A stretch of DNA of 13,486 nt, taken from assembly GCF_051155795.1 (NCBI RefSeq), contig NZ_DAXETW010000002.1, positions 1-13,486 on the forward strand. The letters run 5' to 3'. The notes under the pieces were generated by a model. That model saw nothing but the letters and a program-made list of their open reading frames with translations, was not told the origin of the DNA and did not search any database. Of this stretch, positions 6,656 through 13,486 are shown in pieces. A program made the translations under genes and the position numbers. Position 1 is the first letter of the stretch. Each line of letters starts with the position of its first letter. The stretch comes from Longibacter sp051155795. GTDB lineage: Bacteria > Bacteroidota > Rhodothermia > Rhodothermales > Salinibacteraceae.

Positions 6656-6783
6656 GTCTCAACGCTCGAACGCCCGAACGCTCCAACGAAGCAACGCTCC
6701 AACGAAGCAACGCTCCAACGAACCAACGCCCCAACGAACGAACGCCCCAACGAACCAACGCCCCAACGAACCAACGCCCGATC
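6656..6783. repeat. Degenerate 8-bp tandem repeat, 16 units
   Basis: On the plus strand the sequence divides without gaps into sixteen octamers, mostly of the forms GCTCCAAC, GAAGCAAC, GAACCAAC and GCCCCAAC. These alternate in pairs, so a 16-bp higher-order unit is also visible. Every unit starts with G and nearly all end in AAC. The final unit (GCCCGATC, 6776-6783) overlaps the first two bases of the permease stop codon complement (6782-6784), so the array begins exactly at the gene end. There are no unique spacers, so it is not CRISPR. Confidence 0.9.
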
Positions 6784-8083
6784 AGTGTTGCTTCGTGGCC
6801 CAGCGGGCGAGTTCGGAGAGGCTGGCGGCTTTTCCGTACATAAAGATGCCGACGCGATAGATTCGGCTGGCGATCCAGATCATGACCAGGAAGCCCGCGA
6901 TCAGGAGGGCGTAGGAGATGAGGACCTCCCAGGTCGGGACCGTGGTGGCCGACATACGGACGGGCATCAGTACCGGGGAAAAGAATGGCACGTACGACAG
7001 GACCGTCGAGATCATGCTATTCGGAAGCTGCAGCACGTAGGTAGAGGCCACAATCGGGATGATGAGCGGCAGGAGGATGACGTATAGCAGGTTCTGCGCG
7101 TCCTGCTGCTGTTCGACGGCTGAGCCGACGGCGGCAAACAGGCTGGCGTAGAGCAGATAGCCGCCGAGAAAGAAGAGGATGAACCAGACCACGACGCTCA
7201 CGGGGATCGTTGGCAGCGTCACACCCGCTGCCTGCATGATGGCTTCGCTGGATGCGTCCGGAGCGACGCCAAGGTCGGCCGGGTCGACGAACAGGGCGAT
7301 GATCGTCCCGCCGAAGGTCAGCCCCGCGCCGGCAAGGACGACCCAGACGATCATCTGCATCAGGCCCAGACTCCCGATGCCGAGCACCTTCCCCATCAGC
7401 AGTTCGAACGGCTTGACGGAGGAGACGACGATCTCCACGACGCGATTGCTTTTCTCCTCGATGACGCCCTGCATCACGTACTGCCCGTACACGAAGACGG
7501 CCATGTAGACGGCCAGTGCCATCATCAGGCTGAGTAATCCGCTGAATACGCTCTGCTGTTCGGTACCCTCTTCGGTGATGGTGTGACCCACGATGTCGAG
7601 GTCTGCATTCATGATACGCTGCACCTCGTCGGGTACGTTGCGCTCGGCGAGTCGGAGGTTGCGGACGGTTCGCTCGACGAGGTTCTCGAGGCGGGCCTGC
7701 CCGGTCATTCCCCCGCTTTCCGTGCTGAAGTAGGACGGTGTTCCCTCCCCGTCCAACAGCCCGGCGGGCAGGGACAGGTAGGCGTCCAGCTCGCCGCGAA
7801 GAACGCGCTGCCGCAGCGAATCGGATGGGGCATCGGCGTCGACGAACTGGTAGCGCGTCCCGTCGGCGGCTTCCTCCTGCAGGGGCGTCAAGAGCCGTTG
7901 CGTTTCGTCCACGACGGCGATGGTCTGCTGATCACTCTGCTGCTCGCCCAGGTAAACGAGCACGGTGGGAAGGATGGAAATGATGACGAGAAAGACCGGA
8001 ACGAGCAGTGTCGCCAGAATGAAGGCTGTGGAACGGGCGCGGCGCCAGAATTCACTCTGGAGGATCAGAAAGATCTTCTTCAT
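6782..8083 (-). CDS. ABC-2 type transporter permease, NatB-like
   Basis: This 433-residue integral membrane protein is the permease half of a drug or Na+ exporter of the NatB/COG1668 type. One membrane segment lies near residues 19-42 (AFILATLLVPVFLVIISILP). A large extracytoplasmic domain (about 45-180) follows, and then five to six segments in the C-terminal half. The family hallmark EEKSNRVVEIVVSSVKPFEL, followed by LMGKVLGIG, is present after the second segment. The ATG at 8083 (MKKIFLILQSEFWRRARST) is chosen because the amphipathic family N-terminus starts there. The frame extends upstream to 8152 but overlaps the ATPase gene with Pro-rich noise. The ATPase gene ends 58 bases upstream, which indicates an operon. 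The stop codon abuts an octamer repeat array. The substrate is unknown; Na+ efflux would suit a halophile but is inference. Confidence 0.93.
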   Translation of the reverse strand: MKKIFLILQSEFWRRARSTAFILATLLVPVFLVIISILPTVLVYLGEQQSDQQTIAVVDETQRLLTPLQEEAADGTRYQFVDADAPSDSLRQRVLRGELDAYLSLPAGLLDGEGTPSYFSTESGGMTGQARLENLVERTVRNLRLAERNVPDEVQRIMNADLDIVGHTITEEGTEQQSVFSGLLSLMMALAVYMAVFVYGQYVMQGVIEEKSNRVVEIVVSSVKPFELLMGKVLGIGSLGLMQMIVWVVLAGAGLTFGGTIIALFVDPADLGVAPDASSEAIMQAAGVTLPTIPVSVVVWFILFFLGGYLLYASLFAAVGSAVEQQQDAQNLLYVILLPLIIPIVASTYVLQLPNSMISTVLSYVPFFSPVLMPVRMSATTVPTWEVLISYALLIAGFLVMIWIASRIYRVGIFMYGKAASLSELARWATKQH

Positions 8084-8141
8084 CGGCAGAAGGGAGGGCT
8101 CGGTCGGGAGAGAGGGCAGGGACGGAGGAGGACGGTGCGGC

Positions 8142-9086
8142 TCAGGCCTCAACGGCTTCCTCCTGCATGCGGCGGACTTCCTGTTCGCCGACGACCTCGA
8201 CGAAGATCTCGCTCAGCGGAGGCGTCGTGCGTTCGAAGCGGTACAGCTCGTCGACGTCACCGAGCGCGGCATCCAGCACATCGCGAGCCGGCGTGTCGTT
8301 GACCAGCGTGAGCTCTGCGCGATGGGCACTCCGGGTGATGACGCGAACCGCCTCCCGGCTCAGGAGGTCGTCCACGAAGTCGTCCGACCCGTCGAACTCA
8401 ACGACCACGGTGTTTTCCCCGAACTGCCGCTTCACGTCCTGGAGCTTGCCGCTCAGCACGATATCGCCGCGCGCCATCAGGCAAATATCATCGCACAGCT
8501 GTTCGACTTGCTCCATACGGTGGGAGGCGAAGAGGATGGTGCGATCGTCGCGGCGGAGCTCGAGGATAATGTCGCGCAGCAGGTCGGAGTTGATGGGGTC
8601 GAGACCGCTAAACGGTTCGTCGAGAATGAGCAGCGACGGGTCGTGCAAGAGCGTGGCGATGAACTGCACTTTCTGCTGCATGCCCTTGGACAGCTCCTCC
8701 GTCTTTTTTGACGTCCAGCCCGACGCGTCGAACCGGTCGAGCCAGTATTCCATCCGCTCGGCCGCGTGGCTTTTCGACATCCCCTTCAGCATGCCCAGAT
8801 AGATGAGCTGTTCCCCTACCCGGAGCTGCTTATACAGGCCACGTTCTTCGGGGAGATAGCCCATTCGCTGCTGGCTCCACTCGCCGACCTCGCGTCCGTC
8901 ATAGGTGATTTTCCCGGCGTCGGGCGCGGTGATGTACGTAATCATGCGAATGGTCGACGTCTTGCCCGCGCCGTTGGGACCGAGCAGGCCGAGGATTCGC
9001 CCGGGTTCGGCTGCGAACGACACATCGTCCACCGCCGTCGTGGAGCCGTAGCGTTTCGTGACGTTGGAAACCTGCAGGTGGGCCAT
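8142..9086 (-). CDS. ABC transporter ATP-binding protein, NatA-like
   Basis: The 314-residue cytoplasmic ATPase powers the permease encoded just downstream. Walker A is GPNGAGKTS (36-44), the Q-loop region reads MGYLPEERGLY (75-85), where NatA-type proteins typically have this sequence, the signature is LSKGMQQK (132-139) rather than LSGGQ, Walker B is LLILDEP (152-158), and the H-loop His189 lies in ASHRMEQ. The degenerate LSKGM signature is common in NatA/CcmA-like exporters. A C-terminal domain of about 95 residues follows. The ATG at 9086 (MAHLQVSNVTKRYG) matches the family start; the open frame to 9515 upstream lacks homology. There is no Shine-Dalgarno sequence. An inverted repeat at 9209-9241 lies about 125 bases upstream, in the presumed promoter region. 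Confidence 0.95.
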   Translation of the reverse strand: MAHLQVSNVTKRYGSTTAVDDVSFAAEPGRILGLLGPNGAGKTSTIRMITYITAPDAGKITYDGREVGEWSQQRMGYLPEERGLYKQLRVGEQLIYLGMLKGMSKSHAAERMEYWLDRFDASGWTSKKTEELSKGMQQKVQFIATLLHDPSLLILDEPFSGLDPINSDLLRDIILELRRDDRTILFASHRMEQVEQLCDDICLMARGDIVLSGKLQDVKRQFGENTVVVEFDGSDDFVDDLLSREAVRVITRSAHRAELTLVNDTPARDVLDAALGDVDELYRFERTTPPLSEIFVEVVGEQEVRRMQEEAVEA

Positions 9087-9454
9087 GAAAGTCGAGATGC
9101 GTAAAAAAGGGGGCGAAACGGCCATGCCGGAGCACGACGGCCACGGTCGGCGGCGTGAAGCGGGGATGGTGGCGGCAGATATCTCGGCCGGCATCGGTTT
9201 CACGCTGTACATGACCGAAACGCACGCGCTCACGGTCATGTTACGAACGCCCGCGGAGAGAAAGCAAGCGGAAGCGGCGCATTCAAAATCTGGCAATTGT
9301 TGTCCGCGGTCGCATTCCGAACCAATAAGGCGTATGGGGCCCGGGCAACGGGGTCGAGATCGCGCCAACGTCGCCGGCAACGAAAACGGGGAAGAGTGCC
9401 GAACCTCGTCCGGCGCCGCTTCCCTGCATTCAGGTGATACGCTGTACGCGACGT
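9087..9454. other. Gene-free stretch upstream of the ABC operon
   Basis: No supported gene lies here. It should contain the promoter of the ABC ATPase-permease operon (leftward), and it follows the end of the secreted-protein gene. The only clear structure is the inverted repeat at 9209-9241. Open frames in both directions are Arg-rich and Ala-rich without domain character. No T tract that would make a terminator for the secreted-protein gene is visible. Confidence 0.45.
9209..9241. promoter_or_regulatory. Inverted repeat upstream of ABC operon
   Basis: ACATGACCG (9209-9217) and CGGTCATGT (9233-9241) are perfect 9-bp arms separated by 15 bases. Allowing one bulged base, GT on the left and AC on the right extend the arms to 11 bp. 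It lies 123-155 bases upstream of the ATPase start codon. It may be an operator or a leader hairpin. There is no T tract, so a terminator is unlikely. Confidence 0.4.
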
Positions 9455-10051
9455 TTAGTCGGTCGGCGAAAAGGCGATCCCCAGCGGGATGATCTGAAGG
9501 CCGCGGTCTCCCCACATGCCCGGGTTCTCGGACGAGGCCTGCGTGAGAAACATGACGAGTCCGATGCGGCCGTCGCTGATCTCCATTTCGTCGCGCATGG
9601 CGTCAACCATCTCGTCCGTGGACGTCTGTGGTTCGTTCAGTATGAGCGTTCGTGCCGGCTCCGGGCCGTACGTCGTGTTTGCGGTAACCTCGTGCCAGGC
9701 GTCGGATACGTTTTCTCCCGGCATGACGTCCTGCGCGGAGTGCTCGCCCGGTTTCATCTCCATGGCCTGGCTGTCAACGGAGATGACGTCGTCTTCGGTG
9801 ATGAACATCACGACGGCGCGCATTTTCGTCGGGACGGCACATTCCAGCGCGAAGAGCCCTTCATTTAGCATTCCGACGATGCCCTCTGCGTCAACCGTTT
9901 CGGCCTTCACGATCTGGGTCACGCCGGCCTTCGAAAGGGTCGTGGTCGTACGAATGCGTTCATCCTGTGCTTGAGACGGACATGCTGTCGCCGCGAGTAG
10001 GGCGGTCGTGGCAAGGAGAAGTCGGATAGAAGAGCGGACGGTCCAGATCAC
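9455..10051 (-). CDS. Hypothetical secreted or lipid-anchored protein
   Basis: I do not recognise this 198-residue protein. It starts with GTG (10051) and a clear export signal: RSSIRLLLATTALLAATAC, followed by PSQAQDE. Cleavage after SQA by signal peptidase I, or lipidation at Cys24 (weak lipobox ATAC), are both possible. The mature part is acidic and rich in Met, Val and Thr, with the phrases LFALECAVPTKMRAVVMFIT and SENPGMWGDRGLQIIPLGIAF. It contains no membrane segment after the signal. No in-frame ATG would retain the signal peptide, which supports the GTG start. It stands alone between the ABC operon and a small SH3-like gene, both on the same strand with gaps of over 200 bases. Confidence 0.75.
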   Translation of the reverse strand: MIWTVRSSIRLLLATTALLAATACPSQAQDERIRTTTTLSKAGVTQIVKAETVDAEGIVGMLNEGLFALECAVPTKMRAVVMFITEDDVISVDSQAMEMKPGEHSAQDVMPGENVSDAWHEVTANTTYGPEPARTLILNEPQTSTDEMVDAMRDEMEISDGRIGLVMFLTQASSENPGMWGDRGLQIIPLGIAFSPTD

Positions 10052-10281
10052 GAGCGCACCGGTTCAGGACGGGGAAATGAGAGGCAGGCGGTCTCGCACG
10101 CTTTCGCTGGACCCCCTTTTCATGTAGAGATGCGCAGACGCGCGGGCCGTCCGGACATACCGAGCCGGGAAAAGCAGGAGCGGAAGGGGAGAACAGGGTG
10201 ACACGACCGTTGGTGCGTTGACGACCGTCTGGTAAAAGATTCCGACGACATACGGGGAAGACGTATTCTTCGGGCAGTGTG
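10052..10281. other. Intergenic region with no recognised element
   Basis: This 230-base stretch separates two leftward genes. It contains a weak hairpin (ATACG near 10252 with CGTAT near 10262) and the direct repeat GACGACCGT, but no T tract and no clear promoter. Confidence 0.35.
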
Positions 10282-10566
10282 CTACAGCTTCGCCAGTTTC
10301 TCCTGCGGAATCTTGATGAGGTATCGCTGATCCATAATCTCTTCGTGGACGTTAAACTCGCCCGTACCCCGGAAGTCCACGGCGATATCCGAGCCGTTCA
10401 CACGTTTGATCTCACCGATCCCGTAATAGACTGGATGCGGCCCGTAGTAGACGAGTTGGCCCTTTTCCAGGTCACGCTCCCGAAGTGCATCGCGGTGGAA
10501 GGCGGGAATGCGGGGAAGCAGCTCCAACCGGTAGGGACTGGAATGGGCGCTGGATTCCGTGCTCAT
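10282..10566 (-). CDS. Small conserved-looking protein with predicted SH3-like barrel
   Basis: The 94-residue soluble protein has no signal peptide. After a short disordered start (MSTESSAHSS), the core reads LEKGQLVYYG, VYYGIGEIKRVNG, DIAVDFRGTGEFNVH and RYLIKIP. This is a run of short beta strands with glycine turns that resembles the SH3/Tudor-like barrels found in small nucleic-acid or RNA-polymerase-binding proteins (DUF3553 or CarD-N-like). The resemblance is by pattern only. The ATG at 10566 is preferred because the upstream extension to 10617 has no strand pattern. Codon use matches the neighbours. It is divergent from the next gene. Function is unknown. Confidence 0.7.
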   Translation of the reverse strand: MSTESSAHSSPYRLELLPRIPAFHRDALRERDLEKGQLVYYGPHPVYYGIGEIKRVNGSDIAVDFRGTGEFNVHEEIMDQRYLIKIPQEKLAKL

Positions 10567-10815
10567 GGGTCTGATGCTTTGATGACAACTGCTGCCATGT
10601 ACGGGGCGAGTTGGCATGGAGTTCGGACGAACCGGTGGGGGCGGGCAACACCGAGCCGGCGCTCACGTACCATATCCTCGTGTTTCGGAGAGGGCCGATG
10701 CCGGTTCGATCGACGTCAGAATGCACGCTCCTTCGCCGAGGTTTCCCGGGTGAACGCTCGCGCGCATCCGGGCGACGGCCCCTCGTTTCGATTTCTCCCT
10801 ATCTCCTGCTGTTTG

Positions 10816-11088
10816 ATGCGCTACGACAACGTCATGGTCGACCGCCAGGTGGGCCGCAACGCCGAACTCTTTTCTCGATCGATTGCCTCGCTGGACACGG
10901 CGGAGGAGCGGTATCCTTACCTGCGGATTCTCGTGAGCCTGGTCGAACAGGCGCATCCGGAGTGGAAGTCCATGCCCACCAAAAACGAGCAGGTGACCGA
11001 TCTCGTCGTCCGTCTGAGCGACGGACAGCTGGATGAGGAGGAGGTGAAAGAGGTCCTCAAGATGAAAACAAAAGAGAAGAAGCGGTAG
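10816..11088 (+). CDS. Small protein resembling DUF4290
   Basis: This 90-residue cytoplasmic protein is predicted to be all-helical and strongly charged. It starts MRYDNVMVDRQVGRNAELF. The MRY start and the GRN at residues 13-15 resemble DUF4290 of Bacteroidota, which begins in a similar way and has a YGRN motif, followed by EERYPYLRILVSLVEQ where that family has an acidic helix. The Lys-rich end is KMKTKEKKR. DUF4290 proteins are usually longer, so this would be a short version; the assignment is tentative. An ATG at 10834 is an alternative start. The frame extends upstream to 10279, but that part runs antisense over the SH3-like gene. Its 3' end lies 12 bases from the end of convergent ruvC, with no terminator between them. 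Confidence 0.7.
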   Translation: MRYDNVMVDRQVGRNAELFSRSIASLDTAEERYPYLRILVSLVEQAHPEWKSMPTKNEQVTDLVVRLSDGQLDEEEVKEVLKMKTKEKKR

Positions 11089-11100
11089 CAGCGGGCCCGA

Positions 11101-11646
11101 TCACTCCGAGATGCGGTCCGGATTGTTCGCGACGAAGCTTGCCCAGCCGGTGTACGACTGGGCTTCGCCATGTGCGCCCCGATTGGAGTGGCAGAGCGCG
11201 ACGGCGAGGGCATCGGCGGCGTCATGCGTGAAGCCGCTCGCGTCTTCCTCGAGGTTCAGGATGGAGCGGACCATATACTGAACCTGCTTCTTGGACGCGT
11301 TCCCGTTCCCCGTGACGGACTTCTTGATCTCCTTGGGTGTGTACTGCGCGACGGACAGATCCTGGTGCAGGCCGGCAAGCATGGCGGATGCCTGTGCACG
11401 CCCGAGCTTCAGCATCGACTGCGGGTTTTTGCCGTATACCGGCATTTCGATGGCAAGGGCGCCGGGCTCGTACGTGGAGATGAGATCAGACAGCACGTCG
11501 AAGATCTCCTTGAGGCGGTCGGGGTGGCTGTCGGCCGTGTCGAGCCGAAGGGTCCCGAACGTCACCGGCGTCTCGTCCCCGGAGCCGGCGTCGATGATGC
11601 CATAGCCGGTGACGCGCGAGCCGGGGTCGATGCCGAGGATGGTCAT
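11101..11646 (-). CDS. ruvC: Crossover junction endodeoxyribonuclease RuvC
   Basis: RuvC resolves Holliday junctions with RuvAB during recombinational repair. The 181-residue protein has all four acidic catalytic residues: Asp7 (GIDPG), Glu67 (ALAIEMPVYGKN), and Asp142 and Asp145 (HDAADALAVALCH). The segment GKNPQSMLKLGRAQASAM is the Bacteroidota-type variant of the conserved SALKLG region. Length is close to the E. coli protein (173). The ATG at 11646 begins the standard MTILGIDPG start. yebC lies upstream on the same strand, a frequent partner, with a 133-base gap that contains a heptamer repeat only 6 bases from the start codon. No Shine-Dalgarno sequence is present. ruvA and ruvB are not in the window. 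Confidence 0.97.
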   Translation of the reverse strand: MTILGIDPGSRVTGYGIIDAGSGDETPVTFGTLRLDTADSHPDRLKEIFDVLSDLISTYEPGALAIEMPVYGKNPQSMLKLGRAQASAMLAGLHQDLSVAQYTPKEIKKSVTGNGNASKKQVQYMVRSILNLEEDASGFTHDAADALAVALCHSNRGAHGEAQSYTGWASFVANNPDRISE

Positions 11647-11652
11647 ATACTC

Positions 11653-11687
11653 GTTCAGAGTTCAGGGTTCAAGGTTCAGCGTTCAGC
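11653..11687 (+). repeat. Degenerate heptamer tandem repeat (GTTCAGN), 5 units
   Basis: The units GTTCAGA, GTTCAGG, GTTCAAG, GTTCAGC and GTTCAGC follow each other without gaps. The array starts 6 bases upstream of the ruvC ATG and so occupies the position where a ribosome-binding site would be. It is the same repeat type as at 1137-1164. Relative to the nearest gene's transcription both arrays read as (NCTGAAC)n. Confidence 0.85.
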
Positions 11688-11779
11688 GCCGGGAGCAGAG
11701 GGGAGCGCCTGCGTCTTCCATGAGTCTGCCGGCACCGGTCGTGAATAATTTTCACAACGAACCACAAACAATCCACGAG

Positions 11780-12532
11780 TCACTCATCCGAGTCCAGGGC
11801 GAGAGCTTCGCCGTTCACTTCGAGCGTTGAGTAGACGGCATCGATGTCGTCGTGGTCTTCGATGTCTTCGATCAGGCTGCGGACCGTCTCCGTCTGGCTT
11901 TCGTCGAGGGCGATCGTTGTGGTGGGGATGCGTACCAGGTCGGCGCTTTCTGTTTCGATGCCCGCGCCATCGAGCGCATTCTCCACATTGCTGAACGCGT
12001 CGACGGACGAGGTCACGACGAAAACGTCGCCTTCCGTCTTCAGGTCCTGGGCACCGGCTTCCACCACGAGCTCGAACAGCTCGAGTTCATCCGTCGCGGC
12101 GACCGGGATCTCAAACTGTCCTTTCTGCTCGAAAAGGTACCCGACAGAGCCGTCTTTGCCGAGGTTGCCGTCGTATTTTTTAAAGAGATGGCGCAGGTCA
12201 GCGACCGTACGGTTCGTATTGTCCGTCATCGCTTCGATGAACACGGCGACGCCATGGGGCGCGTAGCCCTCGTACGACGCCGGTTCGTAGTCCTGCCCTT
12301 CGAGCTCGCCGGTGCCGCGTTTGATGGCCCGCTCGATCGTGTCCTTGGCCATGTTTTCGGCCTCGGCACGCTCGATTGCCTGCGCGAGTGTGGCGTTCAT
12401 GTCCGGGTCGCCGCCACCCTCACGCGCTGCCGTCGCAATTTCCCGGGAGAGGCGGGCCCAGATCTTCGACTTCTTCTTGTCCTCTTTCGCCTTCTGGCGC
12501 TTGATCTTCGACCATTTATTGTGTCCAGCCAT
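11780..12532 (-). CDS. yebC: YebC/PmpR family protein
   Basis: This 250-residue protein belongs to the YebC/TACO1 family, described both as DNA-binding transcriptional regulators (PmpR) and as ribosome-associated factors helping translation of difficult sequences such as proline stretches. The start MAGHNKWSKIKRQKAKEDKK is the family signature. It is followed by REIATAAREGGGDPDMN and NMAKDTIERAIKRGTGE in the N-terminal helical domain, then YEGYAPHGVAVFIEAMTDNTNRT and the acidic domains 2 and 3. Length is normal. The ATG at 12532 fits the signature exactly; the open frame continues to 12739 without homology. The Glu/Asp-rich C-terminus suits a halophile. ruvC lies downstream, probably in the same transcript. 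The upstream divergent region carries several potential hairpins. Confidence 0.96.
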   Translation of the reverse strand: MAGHNKWSKIKRQKAKEDKKKSKIWARLSREIATAAREGGGDPDMNATLAQAIERAEAENMAKDTIERAIKRGTGELEGQDYEPASYEGYAPHGVAVFIEAMTDNTNRTVADLRHLFKKYDGNLGKDGSVGYLFEQKGQFEIPVAATDELELFELVVEAGAQDLKTEGDVFVVTSSVDAFSNVENALDGAGIETESADLVRIPTTTIALDESQTETVRSLIEDIEDHDDIDAVYSTLEVNGEALALDSDE

Positions 12533-12904
12533 GGCGGTGCCGCGGTGTCGGCGATTCGTTTCGTGACCTCGTTGGTGTACAGCAATGCGTCTAACGACCC
12601 CCCGAAGGGTTCGATCCATGTCCGGTTGGCCGAGGACCGTTCGAGGGTCCGTGCACCCGGCTACTGACGGACCGCCGCTCGGGTGGAACTGCAATTCCAC
12701 GGGTGATTGTAACCCCACGAAGCAAGGCATCCCGTGCACCTTCTTGACTGCGCGCGAGAGGCGTGAAACGATAATTGCCGATGAGGCGCAGGCAAACGAC
12801 GCTGAACGAGGTCCCCCTTCCGACCATTCTCAAGATGAGATACGCGATATGGAACCGGAGTCTCCAAGAGTGGGCGTTTATTTTTCCCTGTCGCCATCGA
12901 CGCG
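12533..12904. other. Divergent promoter region between yebC and the hydrolase gene
   Basis: No gene is supported here, although the frames are open in places. Both flanking genes start outward, so promoters for both must lie here. On the plus strand TTGACT (12745-12750) is followed by GATAAT after 20 bases, too far apart for a confident promoter. Three inverted repeats lie between 12634 and 12700 and are described separately. Confidence 0.45.
12634..12700. promoter_or_regulatory. Cluster of inverted repeats in the divergent region
   Basis: GGACC (12634-12638) can pair with GGTCC (12646-12650). The latter also starts GGTCCGT (12646-12652), which pairs perfectly with ACGGACC (12667-12673), so the two stems exclude each other. 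Next, GTGGAA (12683-12688) pairs with TTCCAC (12695-12700) in an 18-bp near-palindrome. This could be a set of operators, or a switching leader of yebC (100-170 bases upstream of its start) or of the hydrolase gene. Confidence 0.35.
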
Positions 12905-13486
12905 ATGACGGATTCTGCTCAATCCCGGACGTTGACGATTCCCGCCTGCGACGGATTTCTGCTTTCTGCGTCCTGCTTCGGACCCGATCGGCCCGACACC
13001 GTCCTCGTCGTCGCCCCGGCGACCGGCGTTCGGCGCAGCCTGTACCGTCGCATGGCGGAGCACCTCGGTCAACGGGGCTTCGCGGTGATCACGTTCGACT
13101 ACCGGGGCACGGGTGGGAGCCGGCCGGACTCGCTCCGCGGGTTTGAGGCGTCGATGGTCGATTGGGCGGTCGAGGACCTTGGCGGCGTGATCGAGTGGTC
13201 GTCGGACCGTTTCCCGAAGGCCGGGCGCGTCGTCCTGGGACATAGTTATGGCGGATGTGCGGTCGGTCTTGCGCCGAACGCCGGGCTACTGGACGCCCTC
13301 GTTGCGATCGCTTCGCCGAATGCCTACTGGGGCTACTGGCCGTTCCCACAGCGCTACGGGTACGCCGCCCTGTGGTACGCAGGGATGCCGGCGCTAGCGC
13401 ATCTGTGCGGCTACTTCCCAGGCCGGGCGCTCGGGCTCGGGGAGGACCTTCCGCTTGGCGTCGCGCTGCAGTGGGCCCGCTGGTCA
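12905..13486 (+). CDS. Alpha/beta hydrolase (3' end outside window)
   Basis: The frame is open from the ATG at 12905 to the end of the window, giving 194 residues. The alpha/beta hydrolase fold shows in VLVVAPATGVRRSLYRRMAE, the strand-turn ITFDYRGTGGSRP (oxyanion region, about residues 62-74), and the nucleophile elbow GHSYGG with Ser114. The later segments IASPNAYWGYWPFPQRYGY and GYFPGRALGLGEDLPLGVA resemble the COG4757 predicted hydrolases. The acid and histidine of the triad lie beyond the window end. No signal peptide is seen, so the enzyme is probably cytoplasmic. Substrate is unknown. The gene is divergent from yebC. Confidence 0.9.
   Translation, partial: MTDSAQSRTLTIPACDGFLLSASCFGPDRPDTVLVVAPATGVRRSLYRRMAEHLGQRGFAVITFDYRGTGGSRPDSLRGFEASMVDWAVEDLGGVIEWSSDRFPKAGRVVLGHSYGGCAVGLAPNAGLLDALVAIASPNAYWGYWPFPQRYGYAALWYAGMPALAHLCGYFPGRALGLGEDLPLGVALQWARWS

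Noticed and set aside
6656..6783. CRISPR array
   Set aside because: The units are 8 bp and contiguous, with no unique spacers and no cas genes nearby.
6303..7087. Plus-strand frames encoding QRSNAPT-like repeats
   Set aside because: They translate the octamer DNA repeat and run antisense into the permease gene; they have no protein character.
9087..9515. N-terminal extension of the ABC ATPase
   Set aside because: The family start MAHLQVSNVTKRYG lies at 9086; the upstream residues are low in pattern and overlap another gene.
12745..12776. Sigma-70 promoter TTGACT ... GATAAT
   Set aside because: The spacing is 20 bases, longer than the usual 16-18, and this lineage often uses a different promoter consensus.

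Overview
The window is about 60% GC and carries ordinary housekeeping genes of a bacterium that is probably in the Rhodothermota/Bacteroidota branch (Salinibacter or Longibacter-like halophiles). This is inferred from three things. The proteins are very acidic (trigger factor, the PpiC lipoprotein and YebC are full of Asp/Glu runs). Almost no start codon has a clear Shine-Dalgarno sequence. The RuvC and ClpP motifs are of Bacteroidota style. No marker here fixes the genus.

Layout, left to right. Positions 1-402 (+) are the C-terminal end of an AspT/YidE-type transporter, followed by an HD-domain phosphohydrolase (495-1148, +). A gene-free stretch (1149-1613) holds an intrinsic terminator pointing left, with no protein gene feeding it, so a small RNA is possible. 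An ElaA-type GNAT acetyltransferase (1614-2060, +) faces a PpiC/SurA-type lipoprotein (2194-3288, -) that has its own terminator. A tRNA-Glu(CUC) with a strong terminator (3521-3664, +) meets the terminator of clpP head-on. clpP (3764-4474, -) and the trigger factor gene tig (4684-6087, -) form the classical chaperone/protease pair, without clpX nearby. A 694-base gene-free stretch (6088-6781) ends in a degenerate 8-bp tandem repeat that runs into the stop codon of an ABC-2 permease. That permease (6782-8083, -) and its ATPase (8142-9086, -) form a NatAB-like exporter operon. A secreted protein of unknown function (9455-10051, -) and a small SH3-like protein (10282-10566, -) follow. A short DUF4290-like protein (10816-11088, +) converges on ruvC (11101-11646, -), which lies downstream of yebC (11780-12532, -). 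The window ends inside an alpha/beta hydrolase gene (12905-13486, +).

Themes. Several genes concern protein quality control (PpiC lipoprotein outside the cytoplasm, trigger factor at the ribosome, ClpP in the cytoplasm). yebC-ruvC is a common bacterial pairing. No phage, plasmid, insertion sequence, CRISPR or defence system is visible. The most notable points are an Asn in place of the ClpP catalytic Asp, a terminator without a protein gene that suggests an unrecognised RNA, and heptamer/octamer tandem repeats tightly abutting gene ends, one of which supplies the stop codon of the HD gene.
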